A stretch of 43,036 nucleotides of DNA, from NCBI GenBank assembly GCA_964632865.1, contig CAZWDH010000014.1, positions 1 to 43,036 of the forward strand, given 5' to 3'. Shown piece by piece: positions 8,889 to 17,111 of the stretch. The translations under genes and the position numbers were made by a program. Under the pieces are notes generated by a model. The model had not been told where the DNA came from, did not search any database, and saw only the letters and a list, made by a program, of their open reading frames with translations. Position 1 is the first letter of the stretch, and each line of letters opens with the position of its first letter. Source of the DNA: JAHDWY01 sp964632865. GTDB lineage: Bacteria > Hydrogenedentota > Hydrogenedentia > Hydrogenedentales > SLHB01.

Positions 8889-8989
8889 CAGTCGAAGGTG
8901 GCGGAAGTTTCTCTCCCCCCCGTGGGAACGTGCTTCCGAACTTCCGGTTTCCGGTTTCCGTTCCCGCGCCGAGTCGTGTTGCCCCTCGC

Positions 8990-11900
8990 TTATACTACCA
9001 ACGTTCCGCCGATTTGTGTCAGTAACCACTCGTCGCCTACCCGGCGGAATTGCAGATCCGTCCACCCGCCGAATGTGGTCGTGTTGAGGCTACCCGAAGT
9101 GTAGTCCTCGGACACCGTCGCGCCGCTATACGCATCCGCATTGAACGGACGCGGCGCCATGCCACCATTCCCGGACAGCACCCACAACACCATGTGCGCC
9201 GACTCAGTCATGCGCTCCGCGTGGGTGTAAGCCTCCTTGCGTTCGGGAGCATTCGGCGAACCATAGGCCGCATCCCGCAAGCGCGCGAAGGCCTCTGCGC
9301 TTCCTTTAGAGCCGATTTCGCCAAGAGCCAGCAAGGCCGCGAGCCGGACGGCGCGGTCCGCAGCCGGATCCCCGGCGAGTCCCGCGAAATACTCGGTGGA
9401 ATCGTCGCCTTCCAGAGCGACGATCGCGTTCGCGATGGCACCCGCGGTCTCTGGACGCCCCCAGAACGTTCCGCGGTCTTCTCCAGATTGTAGGCCCGCC
9501 AAATGATCCTGCAGCAGAGGTACGGCATCCTCGTCCTTCAATACGATGACGAGGGCCGCGTACAGTTGCATCTCGTTCGCTTCCCAGCCGCGCCACCCGA
9601 TCGTATCGGGCAACACGGCAATCCCGTCAAGCACGGCACGTTCCAGTTGACGCCGCTCCTTCGCGCTCAGGGCGTCCACCTTCTCTTGCAAGGTCTCCGT
9701 CACGCCTTCTCGGCGGACCCGATCGCGCAGGGCTTCCCGCCAGTGCTGCAATTGAATCTGTGGGTCGGCGTGGGGATCGACCGACACATCGAACGCTTCA
9801 ACGCGCGCCTCGCCCGGCTGGAGCTGGACCGTAACCATTCGCATCGAGCGACCCATTGCACCTACGGCAAAACCATGGAATCCCGGTGCAAGCCGGTCCA
9901 ATCGAAAGGCCCCGTCCGGCCCCGTTTCGCCGATCTGAAAGGCCTGCGCATTTGCCTCGTGGTCCCATGCCATCTTGCCGATGTAGATGGGCACTCCGGC
10001 GGCCGCGTTCTTGTCGGCTCCCTGTATCCGTAGTTCGAGCGAGGCGGCTTCCTGCAACACGACATCGGTGGTCTCAGCGGGTTGATTGGACCACTCAGGC
10101 TTCACGAGAACGCGCCCCGAGTCCGCGGTGTACACAATCGCACCATACGACCCCAGCGGCAGTTGGTAGGTACCGTCTGCGCCGACCAGTGACTGGAGCT
10201 GGCGGTTCGATTCGCTCGCGTATAGCCGCTGTTCGGGGACGGGCAGCGAGTGCAGCGGTTCCAGGTAGATCCGTTTTACCGGGTTTCCGTCCGCGTCCAA
10301 CACGCGAAGTTGCTTTTGATAGGATTGTGTTCGTGCAGCGGCAGCGGGGTCTTGCGGCTTCGGCGGTTGGGCGCGCTGATAGTAGTGCCACTCATTTTTG
10401 CGAATGCGCTCCGCGAGCGGAAACCGCGCTACGGATTCTGGTGTGGGCGGCGTGCCGGTCACGGTGGCCCACACGGACTCTCCGATGGCGAAGGGTCCTG
10501 GTTCGAGGATAACGTTCAGCCCTCCGGAGCGTGCGGCGGCCACGTCGGCTTCGGGGAGCGCCCGCGCTTTGTACCCTTGCGCAGTCACTTCCATGACGAA
10601 CGGTTCTTCCGGCAGGTTGCGCGTTTGGAATTCGGCCTGCCCGCCCATGCTGATACCGTCGGACCCATGTTCGCCAAAGAGAAGGCGGACGTCACAACCT
10701 TCAATGGCCCTGCCCTGGGGATCGGTGACGCGGCCCGCGAGCATCTGTAGTTCTTCGGGCTGAACGACGAGGGCCAATTCCCGGTCGCGATTTGCACTCA
10801 ACTCGATCCGATCCGGGCCGAGAATCCTGCAGGCCACAGACAGATTGTCGCTGCGCCGGCCTTGTTCGATTTGAACTCCACGCGACGCGCTCAACTCCAC
10901 CACGCCGGAATTTACGATTTCGAGTTCATAGTTCCCCGATTCGTTTGTTGTCGCCGAAATACTGCGGGGCTCGATCCCCTCGTCGTAGAGAAAGCTTAAT
11001 CGCACATTCGGTAGTGGTTCGCCGGATGGATCGGTAACGGTGCCACGCAAAACCGCCGGTTTCATGGCGGCCGGCAGTCGGAGTTCCACACCGCTCACGA
11101 TCTGGCCTTTTTCCATAGGGCCGATATTTGCCTTTACCACCCGCTGATACTCATCCGAAACCTCGACGGTATAGGTCAGCCCCACGCCGTCCAGATGAGG
11201 AATTACAAAATGGCCGGCCCCGTCCGTCCAGATAGCGCGGTAATGCGGCATGGGCTGCCACATGACCTGCTGCTTCTCAACCGGTTTTCCGTCGGCGGTC
11301 ATAACGGTTCCGCGAATCGCGCAGCCCTCGTCGATGGACACTTCTACGACAACCTCGCCGGTATCTTCCGGCAGATGAACTTGCTGAGGACCGCCCACCT
11401 GATACAACGTGGGAGTCGTGGGTGCGGCGAACAGCCAGTAGTGCCCGGGCCACACGTCCTCAAAGGCAAACTTCCCGTCCTCGCCGGTGTGGGTGCGTTC
11501 CCGAGGGGAATAGAACTCGGGACTGTTGTCCATGAATACCCGGCCCACGACGGGTTCGCCGGTTTCCGCGTGAACCAGTTTCCCTTTCACATCGACATAA
11601 TGAACCGCCTCGAGCGTGAGCGTGATGCGGTCCGGCGACGCCGGCGGTACGGTGAACCGCTGATGGACCTGGTAGACGATCTCGTCGCGCCGGGCGGACG
11701 CATTCAGCCCGCTCTCCTCTCCCACGGGCATGTGAGGAATCGTGGCAAGCCCCTGGTCGTCCGTTTTGAGGCCCCAGTTCCACCGTGGCCCCCCGCTGAC
11801 ACCCGCGTTCGCAGCGGGCGTTCCATCGGGATAAACCACCTTGACCGGCACCTTAACCGACGGTTTGAGCGCGATCTTCACTTCGTTGGCATCGAAATGG

Positions 11901-12439
11901 ACACGTGTCTCGAACGGCGCATACCCCTCCTCCACGAATACGAGTTCGGGCGAATAGGGGACTCCCGCATTCGGAATCGCAAACCGTCCTGCCGCGTCCG
12001 TCTTACCGGCGGGCAGGCAGCCGTCCGCAAGGATGCGTACGCCCTCCATGGGCTCGCCACCGGGGGTTCGCACCGATCCTCGGAGTGTATGGCCGGTACC
12101 GGCCGTCAGTGTCACCACCGGGTGATCGCCGCCGTCGTGTACGCGGTACCAGCCTCCTTGAGCCCCGGCGATTACCTGGACGAATACCTGGCCGATGGTC
12201 TTGTCCTGAAACGTAACCTGCCCATTCGAGTCGGTGATGCCCTTTTCGTTGTCCTGGAGAGGAGTCGTTCGGAGCGTCTCGTACTCCCAATTCACACAGT
12301 GGACTTGGGCGTCCGCAATGGGTTCGCCGCCCTCGCGCTGCACCACCAGCGTGATGGGGCCGAGTTGCTCCGCCGCTGCGGGGTGCTGGATTACGACGAG
12401 AATCGCGACCGTCATCGCTGCAATCCGATACGTCTTCAT
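8990..12439 (-). CDS. Large exported protein of repeated carboxypeptidase-regulatory-like domains with a HEAT-like C-terminal part
   Basis: The protein has 1149 residues. The ATG at 12439 starts a signal peptide (MKTYRIAAMTVAILVVIQHP, cleavage near AAA-EQ) and overlaps the upstream stop as ATGA. The first 800 residues carry many beta-sandwich repeats of the carboxypeptidase regulatory-like/MG2-like kind, each with a variant of L-x-G-x-V-x-D-x-x-G-x-P: TLRGSVRTPGGEPMEG, AIRGTVMTADGKPVEK, VLRGTVTDPSGEPLPN and LAGRVTDPQGRAIEG. The region from about residue 920 is helical and HEAT-like (VRLAALLALGEIGSKGSAEA). The last part (FGGWTDLQFRRVGDEWLLTQ) looks like a small separate domain. It probably acts outside the cytoplasm as a binding or scaffold protein; no active site is visible. 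It forms an operon with the HEAT-like gene upstream. Confidence 0.88.
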   Translation of the reverse strand: MKTYRIAAMTVAILVVIQHPAAAEQLGPITLVVQREGGEPIADAQVHCVNWEYETLRTTPLQDNEKGITDSNGQVTFQDKTIGQVFVQVIAGAQGGWYRVHDGGDHPVVTLTAGTGHTLRGSVRTPGGEPMEGVRILADGCLPAGKTDAAGRFAIPNAGVPYSPELVFVEEGYAPFETRVHFDANEVKIALKPSVKVPVKVVYPDGTPAANAGVSGGPRWNWGLKTDDQGLATIPHMPVGEESGLNASARRDEIVYQVHQRFTVPPASPDRITLTLEAVHYVDVKGKLVHAETGEPVVGRVFMDNSPEFYSPRERTHTGEDGKFAFEDVWPGHYWLFAAPTTPTLYQVGGPQQVHLPEDTGEVVVEVSIDEGCAIRGTVMTADGKPVEKQQVMWQPMPHYRAIWTDGAGHFVIPHLDGVGLTYTVEVSDEYQRVVKANIGPMEKGQIVSGVELRLPAAMKPAVLRGTVTDPSGEPLPNVRLSFLYDEGIEPRSISATTNESGNYELEIVNSGVVELSASRGVQIEQGRRSDNLSVACRILGPDRIELSANRDRELALVVQPEELQMLAGRVTDPQGRAIEGCDVRLLFGEHGSDGISMGGQAEFQTRNLPEEPFVMEVTAQGYKARALPEADVAAARSGGLNVILEPGPFAIGESVWATVTGTPPTPESVARFPLAERIRKNEWHYYQRAQPPKPQDPAAAARTQSYQKQLRVLDADGNPVKRIYLEPLHSLPVPEQRLYASESNRQLQSLVGADGTYQLPLGSYGAIVYTADSGRVLVKPEWSNQPAETTDVVLQEAASLELRIQGADKNAAAGVPIYIGKMAWDHEANAQAFQIGETGPDGAFRLDRLAPGFHGFAVGAMGRSMRMVTVQLQPGEARVEAFDVSVDPHADPQIQLQHWREALRDRVRREGVTETLQEKVDALSAKERRQLERAVLDGIAVLPDTIGWRGWEANEMQLYAALVIVLKDEDAVPLLQDHLAGLQSGEDRGTFWGRPETAGAIANAIVALEGDDSTEYFAGLAGDPAADRAVRLAALLALGEIGSKGSAEAFARLRDAAYGSPNAPERKEAYTHAERMTESAHMVLWVLSGNGGMAPRPFNADAYSGATVSEDYTSGSLNTTTFGGWTDLQFRRVGDEWLLTQIGGTLVV

Positions 12440-13119
12440 TGTCCCTGGCCCTCCCGCTCCAGTACGAGGCGCATGGGTTCGTTGGCGCGCATTTGCGAGG
12501 CGTCCTGGGTAAGGGCCTTGTGAATCCACTCGGCAATTCGCGGCGTGGGCGTGGTCTCGGCGATGGTCTCCAGCTTTCCCCGGTAAGGTTCGCCGCCGGG
12601 TTGGCCTGCGCGGCCCAGGAGGTACGAGATCGCGGTGTTCATGTGGGGCGAATCGGGATTGCTGAGGAAGCCGTCTACAATGGCATCGGCCGCAGCGGCG
12701 TCGCGCTTCCCGAGTAGCCCGAGCAACTGGGGCAAGAGGTAGTTGCGGTGGTCCTTGTCCGCCGGCAGCTCGGCGTGCTTGACCGCTTCCTCCAACAGGA
12801 AGGCGGTTACGACCTCACTCTCGAAGCGGTCCAGGATGGTGAGGATCTGGCCGCGCCAGTCGTTCCATTCGGGGACTTCGTACAGCGCGATCAGCGCGGG
12901 GACGGCCTCATCCCCCCAGGCCGCAACCCGTTCGTCCAGCGTTCCAACGGGAGACGGCCCCCACATCTCGTAGACGAGCACGTATTCGATGGGTGGATCG
13001 AATCCGGGTGTGATGCGGGTCTCCCATCCGATAGGTCCGGGCGGTGGCGGCGCGTAGCTGGCAACCACGGCCATTGCAGAAAGTGTGGACAGCAATCCAA
13101 AGAACGCTCGCGTTCCCAT
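12436..13119 (-). CDS. Small exported HEAT-like repeat protein
   Basis: The protein has 227 residues. The start at 13119 is chosen for its Shine-Dalgarno GGAGG, 8 bases upstream, and the signal-peptide-like N-terminus MGTRAFFGLLSTLSAMAVVA; the longer frame upstream is low-complexity read-through. The mature part opens with a proline-rich stretch (APPPPGP), then helical HEAT-like repeats (ERVAAWGDEAVPALIALYE, NYLLPQLLGLLGKRDAAAAD). It is translationally coupled (ATGA) to the large repeat protein downstream, which also ends in HEAT-like helices, so the two may interact. No enzymatic motif is seen, and the function is unknown. Confidence 0.75.
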   Translation of the reverse strand: MGTRAFFGLLSTLSAMAVVASYAPPPPGPIGWETRITPGFDPPIEYVLVYEMWGPSPVGTLDERVAAWGDEAVPALIALYEVPEWNDWRGQILTILDRFESEVVTAFLLEEAVKHAELPADKDHRNYLLPQLLGLLGKRDAAAADAIVDGFLSNPDSPHMNTAISYLLGRAGQPGGEPYRGKLETIAETTPTPRIAEWIHKALTQDASQMRANEPMRLVLEREGQGQ

Positions 13120-13291
13120 ACAACCGGCCTCCGTTCGAAACTGGCGCATACAAGAACTCAATCCGTTTGGACGGCATCGGGTTCCCATATGACTGGCGAG
13201 ACGGACCCCAATTAGCCCATAGAAGTACCATACTCCCGAGTTGGATTTGACACCAGACTCGCAGCCGAGTTCGCCGGATGAATGAGGCGCA

Positions 13292-13334
13292 TTCAAAGAA
13301 ACAGGGGCGCGCGGCAAATCTTGCTGCGCGCCCC
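13292..13334 (-). terminator. Intrinsic terminator of the arabinofuranosidase-like gene
   Basis: A perfect 9-bp outer stem (13304-13312 with 13326-13334), a mismatch and a 4-bp inner stem GCAA/TTGC close a 3-base loop. Reading the minus strand, the hairpin is followed by TGTTTCTTT. It lies 34 bases after the stop at 13368. This is the clearest intrinsic terminator in the window. Confidence 0.8.
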
Positions 13335-13367
13335 GGCCACGTGGTGTGGTGGAGTGGTCCGGCGTGT

Positions 13368-16300
13368 CTACTTCACATAGACGTGTTGATACGTGCGCCT
13401 CATCAATGCCCCCATGACCGTCAGCAGGAGCACCAGGAACCAGGCGCCGCCGAGCGGAACGCTCTTGTTCGGGTCCAGCGCATCGCCGCCATACAGGAAC
13501 TCGGTCAGGTTGGTGCTGCCGTCACCGTCGAAGTCGTCGTTCGGGTTCACGTCGGCCAGCGTCATGATCCAGTCGTTCAGCGGATTGCCGTCGTTCTGGG
13601 CGTGCTGGATGATTGCGTTCTCGAAGTTGTCGCCGAGACCGTCGCCGTCCACATCTTGCGTTTCATTCGGATTGTGCGGGAACGCGTCGGTGGAGTCTGG
13701 TTCGCCGTCGCCGTCCGCATCGGGGAGGGCGCGGCCCATGAGTTCGACTGAGATGCAGGGCACTTCGGAGTCGTCGCACATAACTTCGAATACGGCCTTC
13801 TTGTTTCCGGACGAGGTCGGCGTGAATTCGACCTCGAGTTCCACGGTCTGCCCGGAGACCAGCGGCAGGACCGGCAGCGTGGAGGAGACTCGGAAGTCGT
13901 ACACGTCGCCCGACACCGGCACGATACCGAGCAAGGTCACACCGCTCTTCTTTTTGCCGTTGTTCTTGACGTTGAGATCCTTCCTGCTCTTACCATTCAC
14001 GGTCGTGTCGTCGAACTCGATCGGGTCCGGCGTGACGCTGATGCCGGTGGTGCCCGACCAGTTCAGGGTCGTCATCGAGTGCTTGGGCAGGGTCATCGTG
14101 TACGCATCGGCGAAATCGGCGATGAACGATTCCGTGGTCGACACGTTCAAGGCTTCTTCGTTGGTCGCGTCAATATCGGCCGCGGTAAGGGTGGTCACCG
14201 TGGCGCCCCCTTGCGGTGCGCTCGGAAGACTCAAAGTAACGTCATGGCTTTGCGCCAGGTCGAGATTGAACAGGACCAAGCCGTAGTTCGTGCCGTCTTT
14301 GTACGCGAAGGAATGAAGCACTGGAAGGGTGCTCGCCGTAGCGACGCCGTTGATAGCCGGAAGCGGAACCGAAGGCGTTTCGCCTTCGTGAACCGTCGTC
14401 ACCATGCTGCCTTGAATCGCCTTGTTCGCCACTTCGACGCCAAGCCAGGTCGGGCGTTTGCGGCCGGTGGCTTCCAGGTCGCGCATCATGCCCCACAGGC
14501 GGACGTAGTCGTTCAGCCCGTACCCGAACTTGAAGGAGTAGCCGACAGCGGTAAACGCGCACTGGTTGTTGATACCCAATTCGCGTTGGTACGAGAGCAT
14601 GGTCAGGGGCAGGGAAAGGCCCGCGCCCAGGCTCGCCACGAACTCATTACGGATATCGTTCGGCGCGGGGCCGTGGGTCGTGTGCAAGTTGATCTCGTAG
14701 ATGGACAGTTCTGTACCCTGGCCGGCCGCGTCCAGATAGGACTGCGACTGGGACACGATGCCGTTGTAGCCGTTCAAGGCTAGTTGGAACATGGGGTAGT
14801 ACTTGCCCGCGTCGTCCGGCCATTCATCGAGGATGCCAAAATACGGGGCCACTGCAACGCTGTCGTGATTGGAACTGTTGGCCTCGATTTCGCCTTGCCG
14901 TCCAGGAAACGCGGACTGGCCGCCGATAATCAGGTCGAATTTCGCATCGTCGAAGTAGGGGCTGCTCGTGATAAATCCGAACCGGAAGTGAGAAATCGAA
15001 CCAAGCCGGACGCCGCCCAGCGCCGATGCGCCGAAGAAGGGATCGCCGCCCGAGGCGGTGCCCCACATCTCGTTTCCGTACTCCAGGTGGATCTTCTCGA
15101 AAACCGTCGTCCAGGGTTCGGACTGGCCAAGCGCCTGCCGGCGCAACGCGTAGGGGTGACCGGAGCTTACCGGGGCGGCCAGGTATGCCGCGAGGTTGGA
15201 CATGTCCTCCTCGGAGAACGTCGGCGCGATGACATACCAGGGTTCGCCGCCGACTTCCTTGCAGAGTTCCAGGAATTCGTGCAGGGAGTACCCATAGGTA
15301 TCGGATGCGCGAGAACTGGGGCGGAACCCGGTGAGTTTGCGCGCGAAGGGGTCGGCCAGTTCGTTGTCGAGCGAAGCGCCGCACTGGATGCGCCAATCGC
15401 GCAGCACGCCGGGGCGAAGCTCTTTGAGCCGGTTCACGAAGGTATCGGTGAACGCCGTCGGGTTCGTCTGACCGTCCTTGTACAACTGGCAATCATCCAG
15501 CCAGACCTCTCCACCTTCATTGAGAATGCTGAAGGTGAGGCTGAGTATGGGGTGATACGCACCGTCTTCATAGGGGCCGAGCTTGTCCGCCGAATCCGGA
15601 ATGTTTGCGAAGACTTCGTATTCCTGCCACGTATTGGACAACAGAATTGTATGGTTGAGGAAGTCTATCTCGCCTTCACGATAAAACCGCGCGCGAATCT
15701 GGTCTCCATTCTTCTTGCCCTTTGCCCAGAACTTGAGCTTCCACGTTCCGGAAACCTTCAGGAGTTTTCCCGAGGACGTGTCGCCATCGCGCCAGTAGGA
15801 GTCGAAATGGGCTGCGTAAATGGGCGGCGCCCAACCCGCGCCTACCGGAAATACGCCGTGAAACGACTGCTCGCCGGTGCTTCCCGGGCGTTTCGTGCTG
15901 ACATCGGCCTGCTGCGAGGGATTGGGCGTGCCGAAACTGTGGGCGAACTTCTTCCGCGCGATGATAACGTCCCACTGATTCAGCGTCGGTACTTCGGGGA
16001 ACAGATACCAGGTGTACCGGTTGTTTTCGTGGGTGAATCCCGTAACGGTGCCTTTATGCCCTTTGCTGGGTCCAAAGACCACTTCGAACTCGGCGCCAGT
16101 CCAGAACCCGGTCGGTTGGCCAATACCATAGGTATCATTGTTCCATTCCGTGTACCAGAAGTCCTGCTCGACCCGGCCACCGGTGGAATTGGGCCCCACG
16201 TGGAACATGACGCCGTACTCGCCGGATTCAAATCCGGGATTCGGCAGGATGTTCTTCATATACTGGGACGCACCCCAAGACTCCGGTCCGCCGACGTTAA

Positions 16301-16529
16301 CTCCCAAGCGTTTGGTCGTGGCTTGGAGAATCTCGTCAGACACCCGGACTGTCGTTGCTGCCGTACTCCGGGAGGTTGACGATCCGAAATTGGTCGAATC
16401 GACAGCATTTTGGCCGCCAACTGCACCTGGATCGGTAGCATCGCCCGAGGCCTCGGCAAGGCCGACCGGGGTTGTTACCGCAAGCACCAGCGCGGCGATA
16501 AGATATTGGTGTGCTTTGCGATAGTTCAT
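13368..16529 (-). CDS. Secreted alpha-L-arabinofuranosidase-like glycoside hydrolase with anchor-like C-terminus
   Basis: The protein has 1053 residues with signal peptide MNYRKAHQYLIAALVLAVTT (cleavage near GLAEA). An N-terminal beta-rich/CBM-like region (about 90-350) precedes a TIM-barrel part of the arabinofuranosidase/GH-A clan type. Candidate acid/base Glu487 lies in LEYGNEMWG and candidate nucleophile Glu612 in SIYEINLHTTHG. Then come an ASPM/Hydin-like (choice-of-anchor) beta domain (about 850-950; PIEFDDTTVNGKSRKDLNV) and acidic Ca-binding repeats of thrombospondin-3/EF type (DADGDGEPDSTDAFP, DVDGDGLGDNFE, DFDGDGSTNLTEF). The last segment is VPLGGAWFLVLLLTVMGALM followed by RR, which resembles a C-terminal sorting or anchor signal. 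It is monocistronic with its own terminator. The glycosidase call rests on the two Glu motifs; the exact family is uncertain. Confidence 0.8.
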   Translation of the reverse strand: MNYRKAHQYLIAALVLAVTTPVGLAEASGDATDPGAVGGQNAVDSTNFGSSTSRSTAATTVRVSDEILQATTKRLGVNVGGPESWGASQYMKNILPNPGFESGEYGVMFHVGPNSTGGRVEQDFWYTEWNNDTYGIGQPTGFWTGAEFEVVFGPSKGHKGTVTGFTHENNRYTWYLFPEVPTLNQWDVIIARKKFAHSFGTPNPSQQADVSTKRPGSTGEQSFHGVFPVGAGWAPPIYAAHFDSYWRDGDTSSGKLLKVSGTWKLKFWAKGKKNGDQIRARFYREGEIDFLNHTILLSNTWQEYEVFANIPDSADKLGPYEDGAYHPILSLTFSILNEGGEVWLDDCQLYKDGQTNPTAFTDTFVNRLKELRPGVLRDWRIQCGASLDNELADPFARKLTGFRPSSRASDTYGYSLHEFLELCKEVGGEPWYVIAPTFSEEDMSNLAAYLAAPVSSGHPYALRRQALGQSEPWTTVFEKIHLEYGNEMWGTASGGDPFFGASALGGVRLGSISHFRFGFITSSPYFDDAKFDLIIGGQSAFPGRQGEIEANSSNHDSVAVAPYFGILDEWPDDAGKYYPMFQLALNGYNGIVSQSQSYLDAAGQGTELSIYEINLHTTHGPAPNDIRNEFVASLGAGLSLPLTMLSYQRELGINNQCAFTAVGYSFKFGYGLNDYVRLWGMMRDLEATGRKRPTWLGVEVANKAIQGSMVTTVHEGETPSVPLPAINGVATASTLPVLHSFAYKDGTNYGLVLFNLDLAQSHDVTLSLPSAPQGGATVTTLTAADIDATNEEALNVSTTESFIADFADAYTMTLPKHSMTTLNWSGTTGISVTPDPIEFDDTTVNGKSRKDLNVKNNGKKKSGVTLLGIVPVSGDVYDFRVSSTLPVLPLVSGQTVELEVEFTPTSSGNKKAVFEVMCDDSEVPCISVELMGRALPDADGDGEPDSTDAFPHNPNETQDVDGDGLGDNFENAIIQHAQNDGNPLNDWIMTLADVNPNDDFDGDGSTNLTEFLYGGDALDPNKSVPLGGAWFLVLLLTVMGALMRRTYQHVYVK

Positions 16530-16561
16530 TTTCTCTCATCCCATCTCGTTTTCAACTCGTT

Positions 16562-16642
16562 CTGCGTTGCGTGTACGCTTTCGCAGGGTGGCGACCCCTC
16601 TGAATGTCGCCAGCCGAGAAGGGCATATGAAACCCTCATGCC
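16562..16642 (-). promoter_or_regulatory. Hairpin-rich 5' leader of the arabinofuranosidase-like gene
   Basis: Three stem-loops lie in a row just upstream of the ATG at 16529. They are GGCAT/ATGCC (16622-16626 with 16638-16642), a perfect 7-bp TGGCGAC/GTCGCCA (16589-16595 with 16606-16612) and CTGCG/CGCAG (16562-16566 with 16582-16586). The last stem ends 32 bases before the start codon. I could not match it to a known riboswitch. It may be an RNA control element or simply a stable leader. Confidence 0.4.
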
Positions 16643-17111
16643 AATATTTTGTTTTGGGTATTCGGTGTGAGCGGGGTATGCGTAACCCTTGGTCTCGTCT
16701 ACGCCGCGCGCTAACGCACTTGGATCCCGGTCAGGAAGAAGGAGAGAACACCCGGTAAATCACGAAAAGCACTGCGCCAAAAATTGTCACTTGCGAACAG
16801 TTTTGTGAATAAGATCACGACATTTGTCGCCCGCTCCGGCAAATTGTGTTAGAAATTTTCCTATACTAGATGGAGGGGAATATCAACTATCAGATACAAT
16901 ATATTGACTATTAACCGATTTTTTCGTGAAAATCGCATTTCGTGCCCAACCGTTAAGACTCTTGCTCCTCTATACTTAGTGTTTGGCCGTTGCAGATCCC
17001 TGCGGAGTACGCGGCCCGAAATTTGCCTCGTCGTGTGTTGTCCCGGTATGTTTGCCCGAGCACGTTTCCTGAAGCGGGACGCTTGTAAGCGATCAATTTG
17101 GGGGGAGCAAG
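16643..17111 (+). other. AT-rich divergent intergenic region with no gene
   Basis: This stretch separates two secreted-protein genes and is much richer in A+T than its surroundings, especially 16745-16980. It holds the CRP-like palindrome listed separately and several -10-like hexamers on both strands (TATACT at 16862-16867 and 16971-16976, TACAAT at 16895-16900, TATAGG on the minus strand). No convincing reading frame or RNA gene was seen. Probably a bidirectional promoter region. Confidence 0.6.
16804..16819. promoter_or_regulatory. CRP/FNR-family-like binding site
   Basis: TGTGA, six bases, then TCACG matches the CRP consensus TGTGA-N6-TCACA in 9 of 10 positions. It lies in the AT-rich gap between two divergent secreted-enzyme-type genes, 275 bases from one start and 293 from the other. 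Inferred from the motif alone; no regulator gene is in the window. Confidence 0.5.

Noticed and set aside
16562..16642. Known riboswitch (SAM, cobalamin or cyclic di-GMP class) in the leader
   Set aside because: The hairpins are real, but the conserved core sequences of these classes are not present.
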